64,000 nt of DNA from positions 106,516-170,515 of the forward strand of contig JADCJE010000047.1 of the NCBI GenBank assembly GCA_020247305.1, written 5' to 3'. Positions 1 through 11,929 of the stretch are shown here, one piece after another (within the stretch, counting starts at the first letter, position 1; each line of letters opens with the position of its first letter). A program made the translations under genes and the position numbers. Below the pieces are notes generated by a model. The model searched no databases, was not told the origin of the DNA, and saw only the letters and a list, made by a program, of their open reading frames with translations. Origin of the DNA: Phycisphaerales bacterium (GTDB lineage: Bacteria > Planctomycetota > UBA1135 > UBA2386).

Positions 1-15
1 ACCGAGGGACGGGGC

Positions 16-1305
16 GTGTTCGAGTCGTTCGTCGAGGCCGCCTCGCTGCTCGTCGCGCGCAAGGTCCAGGCCTATGGGCTCGGCGGCGCCGGCGAGGACG
101 CGCGGCAGGTCGCCGACGGCGTGCGCCAGAAGCTCTGGTCGATCGGCGACGAGGTCCGGCGTGCGCGCGAAGTCGTCGCCGCGGCGGACCAACCGCAGTT
201 GCGCCTCGCGCTGTCGGATGCGCCGCCGGCTGGCGACGACGCGCCACTGCAGGTGCTGTCGGACCAGCGCTTCCACCGCACGCCCCCAGCGCCTGACGCT
301 GGGCGCCTGCGCAGCGACGACGACGCACCGATCCGCGGCGAACCAGCCCTGGCGTCGACGCGCGGCTTCGAGGTGCTCAGCGACGAAGACCTCGCGATCG
401 ACCTAGGGCCCGGGCTCGCGGCGCGCCCGCTCGGCGTCCAGGGCTCGCTCGGCAGCCCGGTCACCTTGGCGGACGTCGATCCGCAACTGCTCGACAAGAC
501 CGTCCAGTCCAACCTCGAGTTGGTGCGGCGCTTCGGCGAACTCGACGAGAAGCGCCTGCTGCTGGAGCACAAGGTGCAGGAACTGGTCGAGGCGGCGCAG
601 CAGACCGTGCACGACCTCAACCGGCCGCTCACGGCGATGCGATTGCTGCTGTCGACCATCGACAAGGGCGCGTTCGGTCCGGTCGCCGAGCCGGTGAGCA
701 AGGCGGTGCAGACCGGTCTGCAGGCCGTCCGGCAGATGGACCGGCTCGTCCACGATCTGCTCGACAGTTCGCGCCTCGACCACGATGGCGTGCGGCTGCA
801 GTTCGCCGAATGCGACCTTGGTGCGTTGGTGGGCGAAGTCGTGCAACTGCTGCGCTTCGAGGTCGCCGAGTCCGGCGCCAGGGTCCACGTCGATCGCCTG
901 CCGGTCGTGCGCGCGGATGGTTGGGCGCTGCACAAGGTCTTCATGAACCTGATCGGCAACGCGCTCAGCTACGCCAAGCCGGGCCAGCCCCCGACGGTGC
1001 GCATCACTGCCGAGGCGACGGAGTCGGCGTGGCGCATCCGTGTCGCCGACGACGGCATCGGCATCCCGGCCGACGACCGGTCGCGCCTGTTCCGCCGCTT
1101 CGAACGGGGCAGCAACGCGGCGGGCGTCGGCGGCACCGGCCTCGGATTGCACATCGTGCGTGAACTCGTGCACGGGCACGGGGGCGAGGTGGCCTTCGAT
1201 TCGTCGGTCGGCGTCGGGACGACGTTCGTCGTCGAACTGCCGAAGGCCCCGGTGCACGCGCCGCATTCGCCGACGAGTGCCGTCGCCGAGCGGTACGATC
1301 GCTGA
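16..1305 (+). CDS. sensor histidine kinase (N-terminus uncertain)
   Basis: Two-component sensor kinase. A dimerisation/phosphoacceptor box HDLNRPLTAMR puts the phosphorylated histidine near residue 199, followed by an HATPase domain with N box (NLIGNALSYA, about 313), G1 (DDGIGIP), F box (LFRRFERG) and G2 (GTGLGLHIV, about 373). About 195 residues precede the kinase core; they contain acidic, Pro-rich linkers and a helical segment before the histidine. No membrane segment is visible, so the product may be soluble or the sensor part may lie upstream. The GTG at 16 has a GAGGGA-like sequence before it, but the frame is open to the window edge, so the real start could be outside. No response regulator gene follows; the next features are tRNAs. 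Function is secure, signal unknown. Confidence 0.85.
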   Translation: MFESFVEAASLLVARKVQAYGLGGAGEDARQVADGVRQKLWSIGDEVRRAREVVAAADQPQLRLALSDAPPAGDDAPLQVLSDQRFHRTPPAPDAGRLRSDDDAPIRGEPALASTRGFEVLSDEDLAIDLGPGLAARPLGVQGSLGSPVTLADVDPQLLDKTVQSNLELVRRFGELDEKRLLLEHKVQELVEAAQQTVHDLNRPLTAMRLLLSTIDKGAFGPVAEPVSKAVQTGLQAVRQMDRLVHDLLDSSRLDHDGVRLQFAECDLGALVGEVVQLLRFEVAESGARVHVDRLPVVRADGWALHKVFMNLIGNALSYAKPGQPPTVRITAEATESAWRIRVADDGIGIPADDRSRLFRRFERGSNAAGVGGTGLGLHIVRELVHGHGGEVAFDSSVGVGTTFVVELPKAPVHAPHSPTSAVAERYDR

Positions 1306-1401
1306 GGCGGCGACTTCTGAGCCGGCGTCAGGCTCGGATCTGGCGTCCGGATCGAGCGCGCGGGGCCAGCGGCGGCATGAGGCTGTGGACTTCGCGGGGC
1401 C

Positions 1402-1471
1402 GCCGTCCGGAACGTGCCGTCCGGAACGTGCCGTCCGGAATGCGCCGCCCGGAATGCGCCGCCCGGAATGC
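1402..1471. repeat. five tandem copies of a 14-base repeat
   Basis: Five head-to-tail 14-base units of the form GCCGYCCGGAAYGY lie between the histidine kinase and tRNA-Lys. The first two units end in AACGT and the last three in AATGC, and the fourth base of the unit block changes from T to C in the last two copies, so the array has diverged in steps. No gene is evident in 1306-1510. No spacers separate the units, so this is not a CRISPR array. A slipped-strand minisatellite is the simplest reading. Confidence 0.85.
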
Positions 1472-1510
1472 TCTGCGGCCACCGGGCGTGAACCCGATGG
1501 CCGCGGCAAT

Positions 1511-1586
1511 TGGTACCTCCGGAAGGGATCGAACCTTCGACCCGCGGATTAAGAATCCGCTGCTCTACCAGCTGAGCTACGGAGGC
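1511..1586 (-). tRNA. tRNA-Lys (anticodon CTT)
   Basis: Read on the minus strand the gene folds as a 76-base cloverleaf. The acceptor arm is GCCTCCG/CGGAGGT with a terminal G-U pair, the D arm contains AGCTCAGCTGG, the anticodon stem GCGGA/TCCGC encloses loop TTCTTAA, giving anticodon CTT, and the T arm carries GGTTCGATCC. The 3' CCA is encoded in the DNA. It is divergent from tRNA-His, with about 150 bases between them. Confidence 0.96.
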
Positions 1587-1701
1587 GCGTTGGGGGCGAG
1601 CAACCTAGCGATCCTGTCAGCGCGAAGCAAGCGTGTGCATGCGACTCGTCGTCGCAGCCTTGACCCGGCGCGGATCGACCGGCACACTCTTCGCCCCCGA
1701 A

Positions 1702-1726
1702 CGTCCGTGCGGTCGCCGCACGGACG
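1702..1726. other. 11-bp perfect hairpin in the tRNA-His leader
   Basis: CGTCCGTGCGG and its exact complement are separated by a three-base loop and end 11 bases before tRNA-His. No T-run follows, so it is not an obvious terminator. A weak promoter-like pair (TTGACC at 1660, 17-base spacer, CACACT at 1683) lies just upstream, which would place the hairpin in the tRNA precursor leader, where it could affect 5' processing. The role is inference. Confidence 0.45.
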
Positions 1727-1737
1727 CACTCCGGCAC

Positions 1738-1816
1738 GGTGGCTGTAGCTCAGCTCGGTTAGAGCACAAGGTTGTGGTCCTTGGGGTCGCGGGTTCAAAT
1801 CCCGTCAGCCACCCCA
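1738..1816 (+). tRNA. tRNA-His (anticodon GTG)
   Basis: Acceptor stem GTGGCTG/CAGCCAC with the extra G at position -1 opposite discriminator C73, the hallmark of tRNA-His. The anticodon stem CAAGG/CCTTG encloses TTGTGGT, giving anticodon GTG, and the T loop is GGGTTCAAATCCC. The 3' CCA is encoded. A GC-rich imperfect hairpin follows (about 1829-1858), between this gene and the convergent small minus-strand gene. Confidence 0.96.
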
Positions 1817-1898
1817 CTTTCTTTGCCCGGCGCGGCGCCTGCGCAGCGCCGCCGGCACGCAGTCCGCAGGCGGCCGGCGTCGGGCGGCCGGCGCTGAC

Positions 1899-2297
1899 TC
1901 AGGGTTGCGGCGGCAGTTGGCGGCGCTCGAGGGCGCGCAGGAAGCGCAGCAGCGCGCCGATCCCGGCCCGTGAGGCCGGGTGAAAACCGTGCAGCCGCGC
2001 GACGCGCGTCGACCGTGCGCCGACGCCGAGGGGCGGACCGAAGTTCGCGACCGACAGGCCAGGGTCGACGGCCTGCAGCGTTGCGGCCACCGCAGTCGCC
2101 AGCGCCGGCTGGACCTCGGGACCGATCACGAGGCAGTCCTGGCCGCCCGACGCGAAGAAGGAACCGCGTGCACCGGCCGCATCGTGCACGACATCGACCG
2201 GCATGCCGGCCTCGCGCAGGTGCGCCAGCGCCGCCCCCATGTGATCCCGGCGAGCGACCAGAGCCAGGATGCCGGGATGGCGCGCGTCGTCGGGCAC
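1899..2297 (-). CDS. hypothetical protein, small alpha/beta domain
   Basis: An unrecognised protein of about 132 residues. The best candidate start is the GTG at 2297, because upstream of it the frame reads as low-quality Arg/Pro sequence up to an ATG at 2369. The body alternates predicted strands and helices (GILALVARRDHMGAAL, VDVVHDAAGARGS, DCLVIGPEVQPAL), an order that loosely recalls a receiver or Rossmann-like half domain, but no phosphoacceptor or nucleotide-binding motif is clear. It converges on tRNA-His and diverges from the aldehyde dehydrogenase gene. The + strand frame across it is a shadow. That it codes is plausible; its function is not known. Confidence 0.5.
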   Translation of the reverse strand: MPDDARHPGILALVARRDHMGAALAHLREAGMPVDVVHDAAGARGSFFASGGQDCLVIGPEVQPALATAVAATLQAVDPGLSVANFGPPLGVGARSTRVARLHGFHPASRAGIGALLRFLRALERRQLPPQP

Positions 2298-2692
2298 GCA
2301 CGGGTCTTCGGCAGGCGGCCGTCGGCAGGTCAAGCGGTGACCGCCGCAGGCCGTCCGGGTCGGTGGCATCGGTGCTTTGGCGGGTCATTCAAGTTCGTGC
2401 TCTGCGGCGATCGAAGTAGGCGTGCACGCCGCGCTGGTCTGGGGGGATCGCGCGCGGCGGTGCGCAGACTGTGCGGGATCAGGGGGTCTGCGCGGCGCGG
2501 TCGGTTGCGGGTGTGGGCCCGGCCGGCTGCGTGCGAGAACGCCGGTTGGCCATGGGGGTGGCTGGCTGGCGATCGGGCTCCCGCGGCGCCTCGCAACGCC
2601 GCGGGAATGCCTTTTTCCGGCGCCGCGCGCCGGCATCGCCGGGCTGCCGCCGCACCCTTGCGCCGGCTTCCGGCCAACGGCACCTTCTGGCC
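2298..2692. other. 395-base intergenic stretch
   Basis: The stretch lies between the small minus-strand gene and the aldehyde dehydrogenase-like gene. I see no convincing coding frame; the long ORFs across it are Arg/Gly/Pro-rich shadows. The only clear structure is a strong hairpin with a T-run at 2579-2616, listed separately, followed by a second GC hairpin (CCGGCGC/GCGCCGG, about 2617-2633). Confidence 0.6.
2579..2616 (+). terminator. rho-independent terminator-like hairpin, possible attenuator
   Basis: TCCCGCGGCG and CGCCGCGGGA form a perfect 10-bp stem with an eight-base loop, followed after ATGCC by a five-T run. This is the best intrinsic-terminator shape in the window. It reads on the plus strand, yet no plus-strand protein gene ends before it; the nearest upstream plus gene is tRNA-His, about 760 bases away. 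It lies about 75 bases before the aldehyde dehydrogenase-like gene, so it could end an unannotated transcript or act in the leader of the deoA operon. Confidence 0.55.
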
Positions 2693-3541
2693 ATGCCGCT
2701 CCCGGTGCCCAAGACCTACAAGCTCTTCGTCGGCGGCAAGTTCCCGCGCAGCGAGTCGGGGCGCAGCTACCAGCCCGCGGCGCACCCGGCGACCAACGTC
2801 GCGTGCGCCAGCCGCAAGGACCTGCGCGACGCGGTGCTGGCCGCCCGCGCCGGCCTCACCGCCTGGAGCGGGAGTGCTGCGTACCTGCGCGGGCAGATCG
2901 TCTACCGCATCGCGGAGATGCTGGAGTCGCGCCGCGCCGGCATGGTGGACGAACTGCGGCGCGGCGGCGCGACGCCGGTCCAGGCGCAGCGCGAACTCGA
3001 CGCCGCCATCGCACTGTTGGTCTGGCACGCCGGCCTGTGCGACAAGCTGCAGAGCCTGCTCGGCAGCCAGAACAGCGTGCAGGGGCCGTTCTTCAACTTC
3101 TCGACGGTCGAGCCGACCGGAGTCGTCGGCGTGCTCGCGCCCGAGGCAGCGCCGCTGGCCGGCTTGCTGGCGCTTGCTCTGCCGGCGCTCGTCGGCGGCA
3201 ATGCCGTGATCGCCCTCGCGAGCGAGCGCGCGCCGTTCGCTGCGCTCGCGCTCGGCGAAGTGCTCGCGTCGAGCGACGTGCCCGCCGGCGCCGTCAACCT
3301 GTTGGCCGGCCGCCGCCAGGAACTCGCGGCGCACTTCGCCGGCCATCGCGACCTCGACGGCCTGCTGGTCGCCGGCGCGCCGGTCGCGGCGCTGACGACG
3401 GCCGCGGCGGACAACTGCAAGCGCGTGCGCTACTGCGACCTGCCGCCGGCGGCCTGGACCGACGTGCGCCGCCTGCGCCAACTGGCGTGGGTGGAGCCGT
3501 TCGTCGAGACCAAGACCATCTGGCATCCGGTCGCGCCGTGA
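2693..3541 (+). CDS. aldehyde dehydrogenase family protein, shortened and lacking the catalytic region
   Basis: 282 residues resembling the NAD-binding half of the aldehyde dehydrogenase superfamily. It starts at the ATG giving MPLPVPKTYKLFVGGKF, a typical family N-terminus, and continues through a coenzyme-domain-like stretch (EPTGVVGVLAPEAAPL, LPALVGGNAVIAL). Full enzymes are about 480-500 residues, with a catalytic Cys around 300 in a GQxC context. Here the protein ends with AADNCKRVRYCDLPPAAW and a short tail, so the catalytic domain is absent. The next gene, 60 bases on, is pyrimidine-nucleoside phosphorylase. Shortened paralogues may act as partners of a full dehydrogenase in deoxyribose catabolism; here that is inference. 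The C-terminus does not look like a fresh frameshift. Confidence 0.72.
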   Translation: MPLPVPKTYKLFVGGKFPRSESGRSYQPAAHPATNVACASRKDLRDAVLAARAGLTAWSGSAAYLRGQIVYRIAEMLESRRAGMVDELRRGGATPVQAQRELDAAIALLVWHAGLCDKLQSLLGSQNSVQGPFFNFSTVEPTGVVGVLAPEAAPLAGLLALALPALVGGNAVIALASERAPFAALALGEVLASSDVPAGAVNLLAGRRQELAAHFAGHRDLDGLLVAGAPVAALTTAAADNCKRVRYCDLPPAAWTDVRRLRQLAWVEPFVETKTIWHPVAP

Positions 3542-3601
3542 GACGCGCTGCGCCCGAGGCGACGGCGATGCCGGCAGCGACCAACCGATAGGGCAAGGGC
3601 G

Positions 3602-4912
3602 ATGCGGAACCACCCGGCCAGACTCATCCGCAAGAAGCGCGACGGCGGCGAACTCGCCGGCGACGAGATCCGCGACCTCGTCGCCGGCGTCGTCGACGGC
3701 ACGCTGGGCGACGCGCAACTCGGCGCCTTCCTGATGGCCGTCTGCTGCAACGGCATGACGCCGGCGGAGACCGCCGAGCTGACGTTGGCGATGCGCGACT
3801 CCGGCCGCGTCCTGCGCCACCCCAACGTGCCGCGCGCGAAGATCGACAAGCACTCGACCGGCGGCGTGGGCGACAAGGTCTCGCTGCTGCTGGCGCCGCT
3901 CGTCGCCGCCGCGGGCGTCGCCGTGCCGATGATCAGCGGCCGCGGCCTCGGCCACACCGGCGGCACGATCGACAAGCTGGCGGCGATCCCCGGCTATCGC
4001 ACGGACCTCTCCTGCGACGAGTTCCAGCAGGCCCTGGAGCAGTGCGGCTACGCAATGGCGCGCGCCAACGCCGAACTCGCGCCCGCCGACGGCCGCATGT
4101 ACGCGACGCGCGACGTCACCGGCACGGTGGAGAGCATCCCGCTCATCACCGCTTCGATCCTGTCGAAGAAGCTCGCCGAGGGCATCGACGGGCTGGTGAT
4201 GGACGTCAAGACCGGCCGCGCCGCGTTCATGGCCGACGAGTCCGACGCCGTCGTGTTGATGGAGTCCATCGTCGGCGTCGGTCGCGCCGCCGGCATCCAG
4301 GTGTCGGCGTTGCTGACCGACATGGACCATCCGCTCGGCCGCGGCCTCGGCAACGCGCTCGAGGTCGCCGAAGTGCTGCGCGCCCTGGAGGGCGACTGTC
4401 CGACCGACCTGCGCGAGGTCACGCTCGCGCTCGGCGCCGAGATGTTGCTGCTCGCCGGCGTCGCCACCGACCTCGACGCCGCCCGCGCGACGTTGATCGG
4501 GCTGTGGCAGGACGGCGTCGTGCGGCAGGTGTTCCAGCACAACCTGCAGGTCCAGGGCGGCGATCCGCGCATCGTCGACGATCCTGGCCTGCTTGGCCGC
4601 GCCCCGCACGTCGTCGCGGTCGAGGCCCAGCGCGCCGGCTACGTCACCGACGTCGATCCGCTGGCGCTCGGCCACGCCATCGTCGACCTCGGCGGCGGCC
4701 GCCGGCAGCCGCAGGACGCGGTCGACCCGCACGTCGGCATCGTGCTGGCGAAGACGCTCGGCGACGCGGCGCACGTCGGCGACGCGCTGGCCTTCGTGCA
4801 CGCGCGCACGGCGGCGGCGGCGGCGGGCGCTGCGGCGGCCGTGGCGGCGGCCATGCCGGTCGGGGACGAGCGGCTGCGGCGCAACCAGTTGCTCAAGCGC
4901 CGGCTGGCCTGA
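3602..4912 (+). CDS. deoA: pyrimidine-nucleoside (thymidine) phosphorylase
   Basis: Phosphorolysis of thymidine, deoxyuridine or uridine to the free base and (deoxy)ribose-1-phosphate, in cytosolic nucleoside salvage and catabolism. The 436-residue length is that of the family. The glycosyltransferase family 3 signature is clear: KHSTGGVGDK near residue 82 (phosphate binding) and SGRGLGHTGGTIDKL near 111, followed by ITASILSKKLAEG and DVKTGRAAF. An AAGGGC sequence just before the ATG fits as ribosome-binding site. It is probably cotranscribed with the shortened aldehyde dehydrogenase. Whether it prefers thymidine or is broad-range (pdp) cannot be told from sequence alone. Confidence 0.95.
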   Translation: MRNHPARLIRKKRDGGELAGDEIRDLVAGVVDGTLGDAQLGAFLMAVCCNGMTPAETAELTLAMRDSGRVLRHPNVPRAKIDKHSTGGVGDKVSLLLAPLVAAAGVAVPMISGRGLGHTGGTIDKLAAIPGYRTDLSCDEFQQALEQCGYAMARANAELAPADGRMYATRDVTGTVESIPLITASILSKKLAEGIDGLVMDVKTGRAAFMADESDAVVLMESIVGVGRAAGIQVSALLTDMDHPLGRGLGNALEVAEVLRALEGDCPTDLREVTLALGAEMLLLAGVATDLDAARATLIGLWQDGVVRQVFQHNLQVQGGDPRIVDDPGLLGRAPHVVAVEAQRAGYVTDVDPLALGHAIVDLGGGRRQPQDAVDPHVGIVLAKTLGDAAHVGDALAFVHARTAAAAAGAAAAVAAAMPVGDERLRRNQLLKRRLA

Positions 4913-4933
4913 GGCCGCCGTCGGCGAGGGCTT

Positions 4934-5845
4934 CTAGAAGCGCTCGTGGCCCGCCGGCGGGGCGTACGACCGGTCGGGCGCGAAGCGCCGCCACAGCGCC
5001 GCCGAAACCGCGCGTAGCAGCACGAAGCCCTCGTTGTCGCGGCCCCAGCTGCGGTCCTGCTGCTCCTTGGTGATCACGCAGAAGACGTAGTCGCCGCGCG
5101 GCGCGTGTACGAGCACGACCTCGCTGCGCGACCGGTCGATCGCGCCCTGCTTGCTGAGCGCGTGCGCGTCGGGCGGCAGGGCCGACAGCGCCTCGTCGTC
5201 CCAGTAGATGCGGCCGAGGCACCGCCTCGCCTCGTCGCATGCGGCGGCGCTGCCCAGCCGCCCGTCGACGGCCTGCGCCAACAGGTCGGCCATCTCGCGG
5301 GGCGTCGTCACGCCCCAGCCCCAGCGGTCGCGCTCGGCCTCACGGCCCGGCGTCCGCGAGTTCACGCGCGTCACGGCGCAGCCGTGCGCGGCCAGCCAGT
5401 CGTTGATCGCCGTGCCGGTGCCCGCGAGCTCCTGGCACCACAGCGACGCGGTGTTGTCGCTCGTGGTGATCATCAGCATGGCGACCTTGTCGAGCGCAAC
5501 CTTCTGGCCGTCGGCGAAGCTGCCGAGCAGGTCCTCGCCCGGATACAGCCGGTCCTTGGTGTAGGTCAGTTCCTGGCGGTAGGCGAGTTCGCCGCGGTCG
5601 ACCTTGGCGAGCAGGGCGCCGAGGATCGGCAACTTCACGAGGCTCGCCGTCGGAAACGCATCGTCGGCGCGGATCGCGACCTCGTCGCCGGTCGTCAGGT
5701 CGCGCACGTAGATGCCGACCGTGCCGCGCACCTTGGTGGCGAGCGCCTGCAGTTCGGCTTCGGCGCCAGCCAGCGGCCGCGGCGTCGTGCAGGCAGCGAA
5801 CGACAGGACGGCGAGGGCGAGCACGGCGGCGAAGCGGCGCGGCAT
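4934..5845 (-). CDS. class A beta-lactamase-like serine hydrolase, lipoprotein
   Basis: 303 residues from the ATG at 5845 (another ATG lies four codons upstream). A signal peptide ends in a lipobox-like LSFAAC, suggesting envelope anchoring. Active-site elements of penicillin-recognising serine hydrolases are present: SLVK (Ser68, Lys71), SDN (129-131) and KQG (232-234) in place of KTG. The omega-loop glutamate motif of true class A beta-lactamases is not evident, so it may be a peptidoglycan-related or other acyl hydrolase of the beta-lactamase2 family rather than a resistance enzyme. It lies just downstream of aconitase on the same strand. A GATGCT hexamer seven bases before the upstream ATG could be its own short-leader -10. 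Confidence 0.8.
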   Translation of the reverse strand: MPRRFAAVLALAVLSFAACTTPRPLAGAEAELQALATKVRGTVGIYVRDLTTGDEVAIRADDAFPTASLVKLPILGALLAKVDRGELAYRQELTYTKDRLYPGEDLLGSFADGQKVALDKVAMLMITTSDNTASLWCQELAGTGTAINDWLAAHGCAVTRVNSRTPGREAERDRWGWGVTTPREMADLLAQAVDGRLGSAAACDEARRCLGRIYWDDEALSALPPDAHALSKQGAIDRSRSEVVLVHAPRGDYVFCVITKEQQDRSWGRDNEGFVLLRAVSAALWRRFAPDRSYAPPAGHERF

Positions 5846-5937
5846 GGCCGCGAGCATCGCGCGCGCGCCGCCGACGAGCCAGCGCCGCGCCGGTCGCTCG
5901 GCCGCCGGCGCGGCGTCGTGGGCCGACGTGAGGGCGG

Positions 5938-8976
<3,039 letters not shown>

Positions 8977-9255
8977 GGCGTGTTGGGTGGGCCGCAGGCG
9001 GCTGACCGGCCGCGAGCGGGGGGCAAGGGTTCTACCCGTGGCCCCGACGGGGCGCAAAACGGCGGGCGGCGGCGGGCCGCCGGGCGGCCGTGCCGCGCAG
9101 GTCGCACCCGCGCCGGCGGCAGGCGGCGCTGTTACCGTGCCTTTGGGCGTGGCGTAAACGGCGATGACCGCCGGTCCTCCCAGGCCGTCGGTTCCGCTCC
9201 ACCCCGAACTGCCACGGCGGCTGGAGCAAGTCCACCGACCCCTCAGGATCCGCTC

Positions 9256-11814
9256 ATGATCGCCCACAGGCCTTGGCGTTTCGTCTCTTCGTGGTTGCTG
9301 CTCGCCGGTTTCGCTGCGCTCGCGCGCGCGCAGTGCACGCCGCAGTGGCTGCCGGGGCAGGGGCTGCCCGGCGTCAACAACCGCGTCGCTGCGCTGGTGC
9401 ACTGGGACCCGGACGGCGTGGGTCCGCAGACGCCGAAGCTCGTCATCGGCGGGGACTTCACGTTCGCCGGCGACCTCGCCGCCAACCGCATCGCCGTGTA
9501 CGACCCGGCGACGGGGGCGTGGTCCACGCTGGGCAGCGGCATGAACGCGCTCGTCGACGCGCTGGCCGTCCTGCCCAACGGCGACCTCATCGCGGCCGGC
9601 AACTTCACGACGGCCGGCGGTGCGGCGGCCAGCTACATCGCCCGCTGGGACGGCACCTCGTGGTCGCCGCTCGGCAGCGGCACCAATGCCTGGGTGCGCG
9701 ATCTGGTCGTGCTGCCGAACGGCGACCTCGTCGCCGGCGGCAGCTTCACGTCGGCGGGCGGATCCCCCGCGAGCTTCATCGCCCGCTGGGACGGCCTCGC
9801 ATGGTCGCCGCTCGGCGGCGGCCTGAGTGACACGGTCACCGACGTGGCCTGCAACGCGGCAGGTGATGTCTACGTCGGCGGCAACTTTGCGACGGCCGGC
9901 GGGGTCCCCGTCCAGCGGATCGCCCGGTGGAACGGCAGTTCGTGGTCGAGCCTCGGCGGTGGCTTCGGCCCGGGAATTCCCTCGGGGATTGCCGTCGCGG
10001 TGATGCCGAATGGCGACGTGGTCGCCGCAGGCGACTTCACGTCGGCCGGCGGCGTCGCCGCGAACCGGATCGCGCGATGGAATGGCGCAGGGTGGTCGGC
10101 GCTCGGCAGTGGCATCAGCGTGGTCTTGGGCGAAGGGCTTTCGGTCGTGGCGCTGCCAAACGGCGATGTGGTCGCAGGTGACGGCTTCACTTCGATCGGT
10201 GGTGTGCCCGCAGGCCGGATTGCGCGCTGGAACGGCAGTTCGTGGTCGGCGCTGGGGGCAGGAGTGGGCGGCTTTGGCCCCGCCGGGACGAATGTAGTGG
10301 TTGCCGCCATCGCGGTGGCCGGCAACGGCGATGTGTACGCCGCCGGCGGCTTCTCGTTGGCCGGCAGCGTTCCGGCCATGAACGTGGCCCGCTACAACGC
10401 CAGCGGGTGGACAGCACTCGCGCCGGGCACCAACGGACGCATTTCCGCGTTCGTCGTGTTGCCCAACGGGGACGTCGTTGCAGGCGGGCTCTTCACGATG
10501 GTCGGCGGGGTTGCTGCGAACTACGTGGCAAGGTGGAATGGGAGCGTGTGGGCCCCTCTCGGCAGCGGCACCAATGGGTGGGTCCGGGCGCTTGCGGTGT
10601 TGCCCAACGGGGACGTTATCGCGGGCGGTTCCTTCACGTCTGCCGGCGGATCGTCAGTCAGATACGTTGCACGGTGGGACGGCACCGCCTGGACGTCCCT
10701 TGGAACGGGGCTTGCATACGACGTCACGGCGCTTGCCGTGTCGCCGAGCGGCGAACTCATCGCCGGCCAGCCGCCGTTCGATCCATACGGTCCAGGATCG
10801 GGGAATCCGGTGTCGCGGTGGGATGGAGCCTCGTGGTCGACCGTCGGCACCCCCTCGTCGCTCTATTCGTACAGCATCAATGCGCTGGCGGTGCTCCCGA
10901 ACGGTCACATCATTGCGGCCGGCTCCAACATCTACGCAGGCGGCGCGGTGACGACCATCGTCCGGTACGACGGCACTTTGTGGACTTCGCTCGGTGCCGG
11001 CACCGACGGCGTGGTGTCGGCCCTCGCCGCGCTGCCCAACGGCGACCTGGCGGTCGGCGGCACGTTCACCTCGGCCGGCGGCCTTCCTGCGAGTCGGATT
11101 GCGCTCTGGAATGGCGCCGCCTGGGCTTCGTTGGGTGGCGGCGTGAACGGCGCTGTCCAGGCGCTTGCGATCATGCCGAATGGCGACCTGCTCGCCGGTG
11201 GCGGCTTCACGACGGCCGGCGGCGCCAACGCACTCTGCCTCGCCCGCTGGAATGGCAGCGCATGGTCGTCGCTTGGTGCTGGCACGAACGGCGCAGTCAG
11301 TGCCCTCGCTGTACTGCCCACCGGCACCCTCGCCGTTGGCGGCGACTTCACGGCCGCTGCCGGCCAGGTTTCCGCCTACTTCGCCCGCTACGCCACCCCG
11401 TGCCCGGCGGCGGCGACGCCGACGGGTGCGGCGTGCGCGAGTTCGGGCGGCGCGAACACGTTTGCGGCGACGCGCCTGCCGTGGACCGGCGGGACGTACC
11501 GCGCGGTGGGCACGGGCCTGCCGGGTTACGCGTTCGTGGCGACGGTGACCGGCCTTTCGGCCGCGAACACGCCGCTGTCGTCGGTGCTGGCCCCGTCGCC
11601 CGCCGGCTGCGCCCTGTACGTCACGCCGGACCTGGTCCAGGCGGCGCTGGTGGCGGGCGGCACGGCCACGGCGCAGCTGGCGATCCCCAACGCGCCGGCG
11701 CTCGCCGGCGTGCAGCTGCGCCAGCAGCTCGTCGCGCTCGAAGTCGACGCCGGCCTCAACCTGCTGCAGAACACCAGCACCAACGCGCTGGCGCTCACGG
11801 TCGGGACGTTCTGA
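9256..11814 (+). CDS. secreted giant repeat protein (propeller-like)
   Basis: 852 residues from the ATG at 9256; the upstream part of the ORF-track entry is aconitase antisense. A Sec signal peptide ends ARAQ. Then come about 14 repeats of roughly 48 residues, each with an R(W/Y)[11 protein letters not shown]-like strand, a V-x-A-L-x-VLPNGD turn and a GGxFTSAGG loop, a pattern of repeated beta-blades. A separate C-terminal domain of about 140 residues (from CPAAATPTG) contains a Gly/Ala-rich module ending in [11 protein letters not shown]. No catalytic motif is visible; an extracellular structural or binding role is inference. Third-position GC falls noticeably in the middle repeats (about 10100-10950), so the repeats are of mixed age or origin. 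Confidence 0.85.
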   Translation: MIAHRPWRFVSSWLLLAGFAALARAQCTPQWLPGQGLPGVNNRVAALVHWDPDGVGPQTPKLVIGGDFTFAGDLAANRIAVYDPATGAWSTLGSGMNALVDALAVLPNGDLIAAGNFTTAGGAAASYIARWDGTSWSPLGSGTNAWVRDLVVLPNGDLVAGGSFTSAGGSPASFIARWDGLAWSPLGGGLSDTVTDVACNAAGDVYVGGNFATAGGVPVQRIARWNGSSWSSLGGGFGPGIPSGIAVAVMPNGDVVAAGDFTSAGGVAANRIARWNGAGWSALGSGISVVLGEGLSVVALPNGDVVAGDGFTSIGGVPAGRIARWNGSSWSALGAGVGGFGPAGTNVVVAAIAVAGNGDVYAAGGFSLAGSVPAMNVARYNASGWTALAPGTNGRISAFVVLPNGDVVAGGLFTMVGGVAANYVARWNGSVWAPLGSGTNGWVRALAVLPNGDVIAGGSFTSAGGSSVRYVARWDGTAWTSLGTGLAYDVTALAVSPSGELIAGQPPFDPYGPGSGNPVSRWDGASWSTVGTPSSLYSYSINALAVLPNGHIIAAGSNIYAGGAVTTIVRYDGTLWTSLGAGTDGVVSALAALPNGDLAVGGTFTSAGGLPASRIALWNGAAWASLGGGVNGAVQALAIMPNGDLLAGGGFTTAGGANALCLARWNGSAWSSLGAGTNGAVSALAVLPTGTLAVGGDFTAAAGQVSAYFARYATPCPAAATPTGAACASSGGANTFAATRLPWTGGTYRAVGTGLPGYAFVATVTGLSAANTPLSSVLAPSPAGCALYVTPDLVQAALVAGGTATAQLAIPNAPALAGVQLRQQLVALEVDAGLNLLQNTSTNALALTVGTF

Positions 11815-11929
11815 CGCAGGCGGGGGCGGCGGGGGCCTGTGGGCGGCGCCACGCCGCGCCGGCGCACCGGCGCGCCTCGCCCCTCCGCGCCGTCCCGGCT
11901 TCAGTCCGCCGCCCCGTCCGGCCGATGGC

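Noticed and set aside
1402-1471. CRISPR-like array
   Set aside because: Repeats are 14 bases, directly adjacent without spacers, and no cas gene is present.
2330-4801. 823-codon minus-strand ORF
   Set aside because: Antisense to deoA and the aldehyde dehydrogenase-like gene, whose own frames carry clear family motifs.
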